Assembly: GCA_963922495.1 (NCBI GenBank)
Contig: CAWUIH010000012.1
Span: 1 to 39,221, forward strand
Reading direction: 5' to 3'
Length of the DNA stretch: 39,221 bases
Source: CAWUIH01 sp963922495
Lineage (GTDB): Bacteria; Pseudomonadota; Gammaproteobacteria; Coxiellales; Coxiellaceae
Both the position numbers and the translations under genes were made by a program. Positions within the stretch are counted from its first letter, which is position 1, and every line of letters begins with the position of its first letter. Below, in pieces: positions 16,821 to 24,896 of this stretch. The notes beneath the pieces were generated by a model, which was not told the origin of the DNA, ran no database searches, and saw only the letters and a list, made by a program, of their open reading frames with translations.

Positions 16821-18127
16821 AATATTCCTTTAAAGGTTGTATCAATAACTTCCAAGGTTTTATTAATCTCTTTCTCACCGTGTGCAGTTGATAAAAAAAT
16901 CGCCTCATATGGTGAAGGAGCCAAATAAATTCCCCCTCTAAGCATAGCATGAAAAAATTGTTTAAATCTCTCCATATCACATGCTATGACGTCTTTATAA
17001 CGGATTACTTCATCTTTTTCAGTAAAAAACAAACCAATTAAACCACAAAATGTATTAACCGTTAATGGAATGCTTCGCAGATGGGCTTTTTCCTCTATTG
17101 CGGTGGCGAATAGCGTTGTGGTGGCAGTGAGCTGTGCGTGGATATTACGCTCTTCAATGAGTTGCAATGTAGCCAGCCCAGCAGCCATGGCCACCGGATT
17201 ACCGGATAGTGTGCCTGCTTGATAAACGGGCCCTTCAGGTGCCACCATCTTCATCAATTCAGCGCGACCGCCATAAGCCCCAACGGGCATGCCGCCACCG
17301 ATGATTTTTCCAAGTATCGTGAGGTCGGGTATCACGCCATATAGCGCCTGAGCACCGCCTGCAGCGACACGGAACCCGGTTATGACCTCGTCAAATACTA
17401 ATAGAGCGCTGTGTTGATCGCACAATTGTCGCAGACCCCGCAAAAACTCGGTTGTAGCAGGTATAACATTCATATTTGCTGCAATCGGCTCTAGCACAAC
17501 AGCAGCGATTTGTTCGCTATGATTTTGAAATAACGATTTGACTGAATCAAGGTCGTTGAATGTGGCAGTCAATGTGTCTTCAACCACATTTCGTGGCACA
17601 CCAGGGCTACTGGGAACGTCAAAGGTTAACGCACCTGAACCGGCTTTGACTAAAAAAGAATCGGCATGACCATGATAGCAGCCTTCAAATTTGATGATCT
17701 TATCTCGACGGGTTGCGGCGCGAGCCAAGCGAACGGCGCTCATCGCTGCTTCAGTTCCTGAGCTGACCAAGCGTACTGATTGCATCGATGGGATAAATTT
17801 TGTGATTTTTTCAGCGAGCAATACCTCTGCTTCGCATGGGGTGCCAAAGCTCAAGCCTTGTGCGGCAGCTTTTTGAACTGCTTCGACTACCGTAGGGTGG
17901 GTATGGCCCAATAACATTGGACCCCATGAACCGACGTAATCAATGTAATGATGATTATCGACGTCGGTGAGGTAAGCACCTTTTGCAGACTTGATGAATC
18001 GTGGAATACCCCCCACTGCGTTAAAGGAACGAACTGGTGAATTGACTCCTCCTGGCATATAATTTTGTGCTTTACGTAGCAAAGCAGCTGATTTATCGGT
18101 TTTATGAATGTTACGCGCGGAGGTCAT
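16796..18127 (-). CDS. hemL: Glutamate-1-semialdehyde 2,1-aminomutase
   Basis: The enzyme makes 5-aminolevulinate from glutamate-1-semialdehyde, the C5 entry to heme synthesis. GGVNSPVRSF near 26-35, VSSGTEAAMSAVRLAR at 121-136, FDEVITGFR near 245-253 and LGKIIGGGMP with the PLP Lys274 are all in place. The 443 residues are near the family length of about 427, with a few extra residues at each end. AGAGGA-type ribosome binding site lies four bases before the ATG at 18127. It starts a two-gene leftward unit with the fatty acid hydroxylase gene and is divergent from the rubredoxin gene, only 40 bases away, so the two promoters must overlap. Confidence 0.96.
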   Translation of the reverse strand: MTSARNIHKTDKSAALLRKAQNYMPGGVNSPVRSFNAVGGIPRFIKSAKGAYLTDVDNHHYIDYVGSWGPMLLGHTHPTVVEAVQKAAAQGLSFGTPCEAEVLLAEKITKFIPSMQSVRLVSSGTEAAMSAVRLARAATRRDKIIKFEGCYHGHADSFLVKAGSGALTFDVPSSPGVPRNVVEDTLTATFNDLDSVKSLFQNHSEQIAAVVLEPIAANMNVIPATTEFLRGLRQLCDQHSALLVFDEVITGFRVAAGGAQALYGVIPDLTILGKIIGGGMPVGAYGGRAELMKMVAPEGPVYQAGTLSGNPVAMAAGLATLQLIEERNIHAQLTATTTLFATAIEEKAHLRSIPLTVNTFCGLIGLFFTEKDEVIRYKDVIACDMERFKQFFHAMLRGGIYLAPSPYEAIFLSTAHGEKEINKTLEVIDTTFKGILCSSAPLP

Positions 18128-18167
18128 TGGTCCTCTTACAATAATTATTATACTCTGTGAGGTTATT

Positions 18168-18338
18168 ATGCCATATAAAAAATATATGTGCTTGTTGTGC
18201 GGTTACATTTACGACGAACAGCAAGGTTGGCCTGAAGACAATATCGAACCAGGAACCCGCTGGGAGGATGTTCCCGAAGATTGGTTATGCCCTGAGTGCG
18301 GCGCAATGAAAGCAGATTTTGAAATGGTCGAGGTGTGA
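18168..18338 (+). CDS. rubA: Rubredoxin
   Basis: The 56-residue protein has the two rubredoxin knuckles C8-x2-C11-G and C41-x2-C44-G that bind one iron, with the conserved YxYD and WEDVPEDWLCPECG between. It carries electrons in the cytoplasm. A longer open frame reaches 18108 but would overlap hemL; the ATG at 18168 is chosen because GAGG lies at 18159-18162 and MPYKKYMCLLCGY is the usual rubredoxin beginning. Its redox partner is not in the window; the nearby di-iron fatty acid hydroxylase is a possible client, as rubredoxins serve some membrane di-iron enzymes, but this is only proximity. Confidence 0.95.
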   Translation: MPYKKYMCLLCGYIYDEQQGWPEDNIEPGTRWEDVPEDWLCPECGAMKADFEMVEV

Positions 18339-18346
18339 CTGCTTCT

Positions 18347-18775
18347 TCATTGACTATTCAGAACCGCGAGTAGCACGATTACGATAAGTAACACCGATGG
18401 GATTTCGTTGAAGTAACGAAAAAATACATGCTTTTTTTGGTTGCGGTTGTTAGCAAAGTCATAATAAAACTTGATGCAAGCAAGGTTGAATAACCACAAC
18501 ACAGCAACCAAAAGGAGTTTAATATGCATCCACATCGCGTGTTCAAATTTCGGTAAGTTTGCATAAAGCAACCAAAAGCCGAAGGCAGAGGCCAATATGC
18601 CGGATGGTAATGTGATGTAGAATAATAGCTTATGTTCCATTATGTGAAATCGTTTTCGGCCACTTTCGTCCTCGGGTGGGCACATTGCATGATAAACAAA
18701 CAATCTCGGCAGATAAAATAATCCCGCAAACCAAGTAACAATGAAGATAATGTGGAAACCTAAAACCCAAAGCAT
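18347..18775 (-). CDS. hemJ: Protoporphyrinogen IX oxidase, HemJ type
   Basis: This 142-residue membrane protein matches the HemJ (UPF0093) family: MLWVLGFHIIFIVTWFAGLFYLPRLF-type start with His8, the MEHKLLFYI motif near 55-63, and four membrane segments. It oxidises protoporphyrinogen IX to protoporphyrin IX late in heme synthesis. The open frame reaches 18796, but an AAGGAG site falls inside that extension, six bases before the ATG at 18775, so the later start is right. It ends eight bases from the rubA stop in convergent orientation. With hemL it places two steps of heme synthesis within 2 kb. Confidence 0.93.
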   Translation of the reverse strand: MLWVLGFHIIFIVTWFAGLFYLPRLFVYHAMCPPEDESGRKRFHIMEHKLLFYITLPSGILASAFGFWLLYANLPKFEHAMWMHIKLLLVAVLWLFNLACIKFYYDFANNRNQKKHVFFRYFNEIPSVLLIVIVLLAVLNSQ

Positions 18776-18781
18776 AGTACT

Positions 18782-18787
18782 CTCCTT
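18782..18787 (-). promoter_or_regulatory. Ribosome binding site that fixes the hemJ start
   Basis: AAGGAG on the minus strand, six bases ahead of the ATG at 18775. It lies within the in-frame upstream extension, which rules out the longer reading. Confidence 0.8.
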
Positions 18788-18866
18788 AACTGACAACTAT
18801 GCTAAGTGCCGCCGGCGACGTCGTCAACTGAATTACTTATGTGATCGATTTGAGTCGTTAGTCATA

Positions 18867-19033
18867 ATCTTAGAAAAAGCAGTTGAGTCACGATTTCTGG
18901 CGTACCGTCTGGATTTATCTTGTTATATAAAAATTCTTCTCATCACCAACAAGGTTGACCGCGATAATCTTTATTACACGATCTAAATCAAGCTATTATA
19001 CGATTTAATCGCGCGCAACCGCTTTTTTAGGAT
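18867..19033 (+). repeat. 167-bp inverted-repeat element, copy B
   Basis: The element runs from TCTTAGAAAAAGCAGTTGAG near the left end to CAACCGCTTTTTTAGGAT at the right end, with imperfect terminal inverted repeats. It aligns with copies A, C and D over its full length, sharing CACGATTTCTGG, TATATAAAAATTCTTCTCAT, CACCAACAAGGT and ACGATTTAATCGCGC. It fills half of the 367-base spacer between divergent hemJ and erpA and ends 22 bases before a promoter candidate for erpA. Confidence 0.9.
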
Positions 19034-19054
19034 AATCGAAGATTGTCGGTGTGT

Positions 19055-19083
19055 AGGACTGTGTTTTCGAATTAGGGTATAAT
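19055..19083 (+). promoter_or_regulatory. Candidate erpA promoter
   Basis: AGGACT (19055-19060) and a perfect TATAAT (19078-19083) are separated by 17 bases, 59 bases ahead of the erpA ATG. A second candidate just downstream has a perfect TTGACA (19091-19096) and TACTAA (19114-19119), also 17 bases apart. Either or both may act. No IscR site was identified. Confidence 0.5.
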
Positions 19084-19142
19084 ATTTTTGTTGACATAAT
19101 TGAGAATTGACTCTACTAAGCATAAACTAGATACTATTAGCC

Positions 19143-19544
19143 ATGAATACAACCGAACGCGTCATTTTTACCCAGGCAGCTGCCAACAAAGTTCACAGCT
19201 TGATTGTAGAAGAGGGCAATCCAGAACTCAACCTGCGGGTCTTTATCACCGGCGGTGGTTGTTCAGGCTTCCAGTACGGTTTCACCTTCGATGAGACCAT
19301 TAACGGCGACGATTTGGTGATCAAAAAATCGCTTTTGGAAGACGCAGAAGAACAGGACGAAGAAGGTGGTGAAGGTGGTGGCGGCACTATTAGCCTAGTT
19401 CGCTTGTTGGTGGATCCATTGAGTTTGCAGTATCTTGAAGGTGCTGAAATTGATTATCGCAAAGACGTGAACGGGGAGCAGTTTGTCATCAGAAACCCTA
19501 ATGCTAAGACGACTTGTGGCTGTGGCTCTTCCTTTTCAACTTAG
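19143..19544 (+). CDS. erpA: Iron-sulfur cluster insertion protein ErpA with an acidic Gly-rich insertion
   Basis: The A-type carrier delivers Fe-S clusters to apoproteins. The three cluster cysteines are Cys40 (GGGCSGFQYGF) and Cys125 and Cys127 (TTCGCGSSF). Compared with the E. coli protein of 114 residues, this one has 133, because residues about 62-84 form an acidic, glycine-rich stretch (EDAEEQDEEGGEGGGG in the middle) where the family has a short turn between GDDLVIKK and LLVDPLSLQYL. The core on both sides is well conserved, so the insertion is likely a surface loop. The gene overlaps the convergent rsmJ by nine bases. Confidence 0.93.
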   Translation: MNTTERVIFTQAAANKVHSLIVEEGNPELNLRVFITGGGCSGFQYGFTFDETINGDDLVIKKSLLEDAEEQDEEGGEGGGGTISLVRLLVDPLSLQYLEGAEIDYRKDVNGEQFVIRNPNAKTTCGCGSSFST

Positions 19545-20288
19545 AACGTATGCATCAAATCGGCTGCTTTTACCTTCGTAACTGAGCGTTGGTTTTGGCC
19601 CGGCAATTGCTGCGGCGTGTCGAGGACGCTTCACAACGACGCGATGTGTCGCGTGCTGCAGTGCTAATTCGAGTACCTGCGGGCTATCTTTATCGTCACC
19701 AACCACTTGCCTTAGCATGCGCATTTCTTTTTTTGCCAATGCAGATTTGTTGTCTGGCGGGTACATCGGATCATAATAGATAATCTGTGGTTTATTGTTT
19801 AGTGAGTTTAGAAACTCAGCCGCATTACTTTGCTGCAACATTAACTTCAATGGTTGAAACCATTGTTGTTGGCTGGCGCGGGCAATGGCATCTTCCACTA
19901 GTGCTGCAATAATCGGGCTGCGCTCCAACATTACAACCTCGCAACCTAGGTCAGCAAGTACAAAACCATCACGTCCTAATCCGGCGCTTAAATCTATTAC
20001 TCTTGGATGTGAGTATTTTTTTAATCCAATCGCACGAGCAATCAATTGTCCTCGTCCGCCGCCGTACAAACGACGATGACGCAACGGTCCGTTGATGAAA
20101 TCGACATATAGTGGTTTCCAATGAGGTTGTTGAGGAAAAACTAATTCCAGTCGGGTGGATGTGACACACAACATTGCAGTGTAGGTGGTATTACCCAGCT
20201 TGGTTAGCGGTAGCTGTAATCGTGCTGCTAATTGTTTGGCACGGTGACTATTTTCTGATTCAACAAAACAAACGGCTATTGCTTTCAT
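19536..20288 (-). CDS. rsmJ: 16S rRNA (guanine1516-N2)-methyltransferase
   Basis: The 250-residue Rossmann methyltransferase matches RsmJ (YhiQ): IDLSAGLGRDGF near 98-109 binds S-adenosylmethionine, MLERSP follows, and YYDPMYPPDNKSALAKKEMRML near 170-191 is the family-specific catalytic and binding segment. It methylates G1516 in the small ribosomal subunit. Its ATG overlaps the gshB stop by four bases, so it is the third gene of the gshA-gshB-rsmJ unit. The end overlaps erpA by nine bases. Confidence 0.93.
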   Translation of the reverse strand: MKAIAVCFVESENSHRAKQLAARLQLPLTKLGNTTYTAMLCVTSTRLELVFPQQPHWKPLYVDFINGPLRHRRLYGGGRGQLIARAIGLKKYSHPRVIDLSAGLGRDGFVLADLGCEVVMLERSPIIAALVEDAIARASQQQWFQPLKLMLQQSNAAEFLNSLNNKPQIIYYDPMYPPDNKSALAKKEMRMLRQVVGDDKDSPQVLELALQHATHRVVVKRPRHAAAIAGPKPTLSYEGKSSRFDAYVLS

Positions 20289-21235
20289 CGTTTTAAGAGT
20301 TTTTCAATACAAGCTAAAAAAGATCCACAAATATCAACTTTGCTTTGGGCCTCAATTTCACGGACACCCGTTGGGCTAGTGACATTAATTTCAGTAAGAT
20401 AGTCGCCGATTACATCCAATCCGACAAACCATAATCCTTTTTCGCGTAGTGTGGGCCCAACTATCGCTGCGATTTCTTTATCGCGTTTACTCAGTGGTTT
20501 TATTATAGCGTTTGCGCCTACAGCAAGATTACCGCGTAAATCGTTGTGGCTTGGGATGCGTGCTAAGGCATAGGGTACGGCCTCACCGTTGATTAATAAA
20601 ATACGTTTATCACCCTCGGCGAGTTCTGGAATGTATTGTTGTGCCATGATGGTTTGGGTTCCATAGCTAGTGATATTTTCTAAAATAGCGTTGGTATTAC
20701 ATTCTTGGATTTGTAAACGAAAAACGGAGCGTCCACCCATACTATCTAGCGGTTTGACGACGATGTCTTGGTGAGTGTTGAGAAATTCTAAGATTAACTT
20801 AATATTGGCTGAAATTAATTGTGGGGTGCAAATGCTTGGGAAATAGCTGGTATAAAATTTTTCGTTTACGTCACGTAAGCTCGCAGGTTTGTTGATAACA
20901 AGCAATCCTTTGGATTCTGCTAATTCGAGTAAATAGGTTAAATAGATGTACTGCATGTTAAATGGTGGGTCTTTTCGCATCAACAGTACATCTAATTCGT
21001 GTAAAGGAATTTTTTTAGCGGGCGATAAATTGTACCAATGGGTATGTGATTCAGTAACTATTAATTGTTGCGCCTGGCCATAAACGGTACCGTTTACTGC
21101 GAATAAGCTTTGTGGTGTAAAATAGAAAAGGAGATAGTTGCGTTGTTGTGCCGCCAATAAAAAAGCAAAGCTGCTGTCTTTTTGAATATTTATTTTCTCA
21201 ATAGGATCCATCAAAATTCCCAACCTAACGACCAT
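20285..21235 (-). CDS. gshB: Glutathione synthetase
   Basis: The ATP-grasp enzyme joins glycine to gamma-glutamylcysteine. LGILMDPIEKINIQKDSSF at the start, LLMRKDPPFNMQYIY near 86-100, the grasp segment VVKPLDSMGGRSVFRL near 157, and the late FVGLDVIGDYLTEINVTSPTG are all typical. The 316 residues match E. coli GshB. It starts one base after the gshA stop and overlaps rsmJ by four, so glutathione synthesis is encoded in one tight unit. A CAGGA-type ribosome binding site precedes the ATG at 21235. Confidence 0.96.
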   Translation of the reverse strand: MVVRLGILMDPIEKINIQKDSSFAFLLAAQQRNYLLFYFTPQSLFAVNGTVYGQAQQLIVTESHTHWYNLSPAKKIPLHELDVLLMRKDPPFNMQYIYLTYLLELAESKGLLVINKPASLRDVNEKFYTSYFPSICTPQLISANIKLILEFLNTHQDIVVKPLDSMGGRSVFRLQIQECNTNAILENITSYGTQTIMAQQYIPELAEGDKRILLINGEAVPYALARIPSHNDLRGNLAVGANAIIKPLSKRDKEIAAIVGPTLREKGLWFVGLDVIGDYLTEINVTSPTGVREIEAQSKVDICGSFLACIEKLLKR

Positions 21236-21236
21236 A

Positions 21237-22490
21237 TTAATTTTCCTGTGGTTGTTCGTGTGCAGCGGCTAGAGTTGCTAAATGTGCAATGACTTCATAG
21301 GCATACCATTTGGTGTGTTGAGTGGTTATTTCTTGAGGTGGAAATGCTAAAAATAGTGCCTCTGATTGGTTGAGATTTTCATTAGCTTTAGCAGTGGGAT
21401 GAGAACGATAAAAGCCGCTGACCATCTGGCCGTCAATCAAATAAATTACCGGTTCTGCAACTGCATTATTGATGGTGTCAAAACTATAAATTCCTTCCTG
21501 GATTAATGCTTTGGTAATTGGTTTATTACCTTTGGTCGTAGACATCCGAGTGCGTTGTTTACGATTAAGCTGTGATAATTCTTCAGCAGTTTTGATCATA
21601 ATCACACCCATACCGTAGGTTCCGGCATCTGCTTTGACAATTAAAAAGGGTTCTTGCTTAATATTATATTGAAGATATTTTTTGCGGATTCGGTTTAGGA
21701 GTGCATCGGCACGCTGTACCAAACACGCTTCGCCCTCTTTTTTTAAAAAATTCACTTCCGGGCATTGGTCAAACAGTGGTTGTAATAACCAAGGGTCAAT
21801 GTTTAATTCAATAGCGAGTGATTTAGCAACCTGTGCATACGCTTCAAAATGGTGAGATTTTAGACGTGCCCCCCAGCCTAAATCAACCCGAGGTAAGACT
21901 GTTTGCTGTAAATCATCAAAAATTTCCGGTACTGTTCGCGATAAATCGTTATTTAACAGCGCGACAGGTGGAAAAAATCCATTACCTCCAAGCCGGTGAT
22001 CGTTTCGAATCAGCGGTTCTAACGTGAGCTGCTGGCCGGATGATAGAGTAATCGTTTGTGCTGTCGTGACTTCGGTATTCAAGCTGCCGATTCGAGTCTG
22101 GATTCCAGCGTGACTAGCAATTTGCTGCAAGGTAGCAAGACTTTGGAGATAATGGAGGTTGCGGGTGTGGTTTTCAGGAATCAAAAGCAGTTTATCAAGT
22201 TGCGGAAAGCGCTTGGCAAGTGTTGCTTTGAGTATCGCCGCCGCTTGCGGAATGTGCCGTGGATGGAGGTTATTAAAACCTGCTGGAAATAAATTGGTAT
22301 CTACCGGTGCGAGCTTAAATCCACAGTAGCGAATGTCAACTGAGGTATAAATAGGGGCCTGGGTCTGTTGCCACTGTTTCTCAAACCAGTTTTCAATGGT
22401 ATCCTTTTGGCTTTGCAAACGTTGATCAATTTGAAATAAAGATTTTAAATACAAGTGCTTGCTTTCAATATTACTTTTGAGTTGAGTCAT
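21237..22490 (-). CDS. gshA: Glutamate-cysteine ligase, proteobacterial type 3 (TIGR02049-like)
   Basis: The 417-residue protein does not resemble the E. coli or plant glutamate-cysteine ligases. It fits the third type, known from Acidithiobacillus, Xylella-like and Legionella-like bacteria. Recognisable blocks are YTSVDIRYCGFKLAPVDTNLFPAGFNNL near 48-75, PENHTRN near 105 and FLIVKADAGTYGMGVIMI near 285, the last with the look of an ATP-binding glycine loop. It performs the first, rate-limiting step of glutathione synthesis. An AAGGA site sits upstream of the ATG at 22490. Placement just ahead of gshB supports the assignment. It is divergent from djlA with a 48-base spacer. Confidence 0.9.
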   Translation of the reverse strand: MTQLKSNIESKHLYLKSLFQIDQRLQSQKDTIENWFEKQWQQTQAPIYTSVDIRYCGFKLAPVDTNLFPAGFNNLHPRHIPQAAAILKATLAKRFPQLDKLLLIPENHTRNLHYLQSLATLQQIASHAGIQTRIGSLNTEVTTAQTITLSSGQQLTLEPLIRNDHRLGGNGFFPPVALLNNDLSRTVPEIFDDLQQTVLPRVDLGWGARLKSHHFEAYAQVAKSLAIELNIDPWLLQPLFDQCPEVNFLKKEGEACLVQRADALLNRIRKKYLQYNIKQEPFLIVKADAGTYGMGVIMIKTAEELSQLNRKQRTRMSTTKGNKPITKALIQEGIYSFDTINNAVAEPVIYLIDGQMVSGFYRSHPTAKANENLNQSEALFLAFPPQEITTQHTKWYAYEVIAHLATLAAAHEQPQEN

Positions 22491-22538
22491 TTTCGTTCCT
22501 TGCTAAGGTAACTTTATCATATTTTTTGAAAATAAAAG

Positions 22539-23366
22539 ATGCGCGGTTGGATTGGTAAAATTATAGGTATATCTTTGGGCTTGCTACTTACCGGTAATGT
22601 GGTTGGTATTGCGTTGGGATTATTCATCGGACACCTTTATGATAGTGGCGCAATGGGTCGCCGCTGGTCACTATTTGCTAGGAGTAGTGGTTCCAAGCGT
22701 CGCGCAACGCAAGGCTCTGTTCAGGGGACATTTTTTAATACCAGTTTTTTGGTAATGGGCTACGTTGCTAAATCAGATGGTCGTGTTTCTGAGAATGAAA
22801 TTCGTCAGGCACGTCACGTGATGCGGCAAATGAGCTTGGATGAAGCGATGAAACTTGAAGCTATACGTTTGTTTAATGAGGGGAAATCGGCGCAATTCAA
22901 CTTGCAAATTGCGTTAGAGCGTCTCAAGCAAGCGTGTGTGTTTCAACCCAGTTTATTAAGAGTATTTTTGGATATGCAGGTTCAGATGGCATGTGCTGAT
23001 GGGCAATTGTTAACGCTACATAAGCGTTATGTGTTGGAAACAATGAGTCGATACTTGGGTGCGACAAATTATCGTTTTGAGCAGTTTAATTCAGAGCGCG
23101 CGGATCAGCAAAGCAACCAACGACAATATAATTATCGCCGACCGTCGCCACAAAATATATTGCCAGATGCGTATAAATTGCTGGGTCTACAGCCAAGTGC
23201 AACGCCATCGGAAATTAAAAAAGCTTATCGGCGATTAATGAGCCAACACCACCCAGATAAACTGATTGCCAAAGGGGTGCCACCCGAAATGATAAAAATG
23301 GCTACAAAAAAAACTCAACGTATCAAAGCGGCCTATGAGGCGATTAAAAAAGCCAGAGGATTTTAA
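22539..23366 (+). CDS. djlA: DjlA-type membrane-anchored DnaJ-like co-chaperone
   Basis: The 275-residue protein has the DjlA layout: a glycine-rich N-terminal membrane anchor at about 7-31, a TerB-like helical domain at about 68-180 (FLVMGYVAKSDGRVSENEIRQAR is typical) and a C-terminal J domain at about 208-275 with the HPD motif at 238-240. It stimulates DnaK at the inner membrane. There is no clear ribosome binding site before the ATG at 22539. The stop is one base before the rpe ATG, so the two are probably one transcript. Confidence 0.93.
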   Translation: MRGWIGKIIGISLGLLLTGNVVGIALGLFIGHLYDSGAMGRRWSLFARSSGSKRRATQGSVQGTFFNTSFLVMGYVAKSDGRVSENEIRQARHVMRQMSLDEAMKLEAIRLFNEGKSAQFNLQIALERLKQACVFQPSLLRVFLDMQVQMACADGQLLTLHKRYVLETMSRYLGATNYRFEQFNSERADQQSNQRQYNYRRPSPQNILPDAYKLLGLQPSATPSEIKKAYRRLMSQHHPDKLIAKGVPPEMIKMATKKTQRIKAAYEAIKKARGF

Positions 23367-23367
23367 T

Positions 23368-24036
23368 ATGATATCTCCGATTATTTCCGCCTCGATTTTA
23401 TCAGCGGATTTTGCACACCTTGCTGATGACGTCCGGCGTGTGGCAGAAGCCGGCATCCATCAATTGCATTTTGATGTCATGGATCATCATTATGTACCCA
23501 ATCTAAGTTTTGGTGCGGTAGTTTGCCAGTCGTTGCGAAATGCTAGTATCACACTGCCAATAGATGTGCATCTCATGGTGGAAAATCCAGAAAAATATAT
23601 TGAGCCATTTGCGACAGCGGGAGCTAATGCAATTACGTTTCATCCCAGTACGGTTGCTGACGTTGCAAAAATGATTGATATGATAGAGTCTTTTGGAATG
23701 CAGGCAGGGATTGCAATCAATCCTAATGAAGCGGTCGATACCCCTCCTGAAATATTACGGAGACTCAACATGGTGTTGATTATGTCGGTTTACCCTGGTT
23801 TTGGCGGGCAATCTTTTATTGAATCCAGCATTACCAAAATAGCGCAGCTCAGACGTTTATTCCAGTGCAAAGGTATTACTGCTTACGTCGCAGTTGATGG
23901 TGGTGTTAAGTCTGAAAATATTCAAAAAATCCATCAAGCAGGCGCTGATTTTTTTGTGATAGGTTCGGGAATTTTTGGTGCTGTAGACTATAAACAAAAA
24001 ATGCAACAAATCAAACAAGCGTTAGCCTTGGATTGA
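23368..24036 (+). CDS. rpe: Ribulose-phosphate 3-epimerase
   Basis: The 222-residue TIM barrel interconverts ribulose-5-phosphate and xylulose-5-phosphate. SASILSADF near 7, the metal-binding HFDVMDHHYVPN near 33 and DVHLMV near 66, MSVYPGFGGQSF near 141-152 and VAVDGGV near 175 are family motifs. An in-frame ATG at 23335 lies inside djlA; the start at 23368 is chosen because AGAGGA (23355-23360) precedes it and MISPIISASILSADF is the standard beginning. It is the second gene of a djlA-rpe pair and ends convergent to coq7. Confidence 0.96.
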   Translation: MISPIISASILSADFAHLADDVRRVAEAGIHQLHFDVMDHHYVPNLSFGAVVCQSLRNASITLPIDVHLMVENPEKYIEPFATAGANAITFHPSTVADVAKMIDMIESFGMQAGIAINPNEAVDTPPEILRRLNMVLIMSVYPGFGGQSFIESSITKIAQLRRLFQCKGITAYVAVDGGVKSENIQKIHQAGADFFVIGSGIFGAVDYKQKMQQIKQALALD

Positions 24037-24090
24037 GTAAATCCGAATTTTGGTTCCTAGTAATAGGCATTAGTATTTTATAGCAAGTGG

Positions 24091-24735
24091 TTAAATCCAA
24101 TAAGCAATATTCGTCATTGCTTTGGCTTGGAGGCGCATTAATTTTTTAATCGCTGATGGTAATTCACGCGCGCCGCGTTGGTGTGCATGTTTTCCATGTT
24201 CGATTTCATCTTGTTGCATTTGTTCAACGATGGCGCGGCTCTTTAAATCTTGTGGTGGTAATTTATCAAGATGGCCTTGTAGATGGGTTTCGACTTGCTT
24301 TTCGGTTTCTTCTACAAACCCCAAACTCCATTCGTCACCCAGTAAACCGGCAGCCACACCCGTGACATAGGCACCACCGTACCAAATCGGATTTAGGAGG
24401 CTGCGACGGCCATTGAGTTCGATTAACCGTTGGTGGCACCAGTTGAGGTGATCAGTTTCTTCCTTGGCAGCTTGTTTAAGAAATGCTTTGATTTCAGGAT
24501 TAGTTGCCACCGAGCACTGGCCGTCGTAGAGTGCTTGAGCACATACTTCGCCACAGTGATTGACACGCATATAACCGATGCTTTGTTTGAGTTCGTGATT
24601 ATTTAAATTAGGCTCTGCTAATGATTCCGCAGGATTAGGGCGGTTCCCCGATGGCGAGCCAAATACTGCATTTATTCCTGAACAGAGCTCAATTAAGATA
24701 TGATCTAATTTCGTGAAATAACGTCGTGAAGCCAT
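24091..24735 (-). CDS. coq7: Demethoxyubiquinone hydroxylase Coq7
   Basis: This di-iron monooxygenase performs the C6 hydroxylation in ubiquinone synthesis. The iron ligands are visible as Glu63 (VNHCGEVCAQ), Glu93 and His96 (EETDHL), Glu145-type Glu in VEETEKQVE, and Glu177 and His180 (DEIEHG). The 214-residue length is normal for bacterial Coq7. Proteobacteria use either Coq7 or the unrelated UbiF flavoenzyme; here it is the oxygen-dependent di-iron type. The ribosome binding site is weak. Convergent with rpe, 54 bases away. Confidence 0.95.
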   Translation of the reverse strand: MASRRYFTKLDHILIELCSGINAVFGSPSGNRPNPAESLAEPNLNNHELKQSIGYMRVNHCGEVCAQALYDGQCSVATNPEIKAFLKQAAKEETDHLNWCHQRLIELNGRRSLLNPIWYGGAYVTGVAAGLLGDEWSLGFVEETEKQVETHLQGHLDKLPPQDLKSRAIVEQMQQDEIEHGKHAHQRGARELPSAIKKLMRLQAKAMTNIAYWI

Positions 24736-24802
24736 TTTTTATTTAAACCTTATTTTTAACTCCAAAGATAGCAACAAGGCGTGTCAAATGCTATAAAAGA
24801 TC

Positions 24803-24880
24803 ACTCTCAGATTGTGAGCGACATCGCTGTTCGAATTCGAACCTTGCCTTTGTGGCGTGAGAGTTAGCAGCCGAATTCGG
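24803..24880. repeat. Nested palindromes upstream of coq7
   Basis: ACTCTCA (24803-24809) and TGAGAGT (24858-24864) form an outer inverted repeat enclosing a perfect 14-base palindrome, GTTCGAATTCGAAC, at 24829-24842. A further 10-base palindrome, CCGAATTCGG, lies at 24871-24880. The spacer separates two leftward genes. It could be a terminator for the upstream gene or an operator; no T-run is present. Confidence 0.5.
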
Positions 24881-24896
24881 AGTTTTGACAATCCTA

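Noticed and set aside
18108..18167. Upstream in-frame extension of rubredoxin
   Set aside because: It overlaps hemL on the other strand, and the later ATG has the ribosome binding site and the standard family start.
19193..19387. Leftward open frame inside erpA giving a Pro/Ser-rich product
   Set aside because: It is the antisense of the Gly/Glu-rich insertion of ErpA.
23335..23367. Earlier start for rpe inside djlA
   Set aside because: The ATG at 23368 has a ribosome binding site and the normal family N-terminus.
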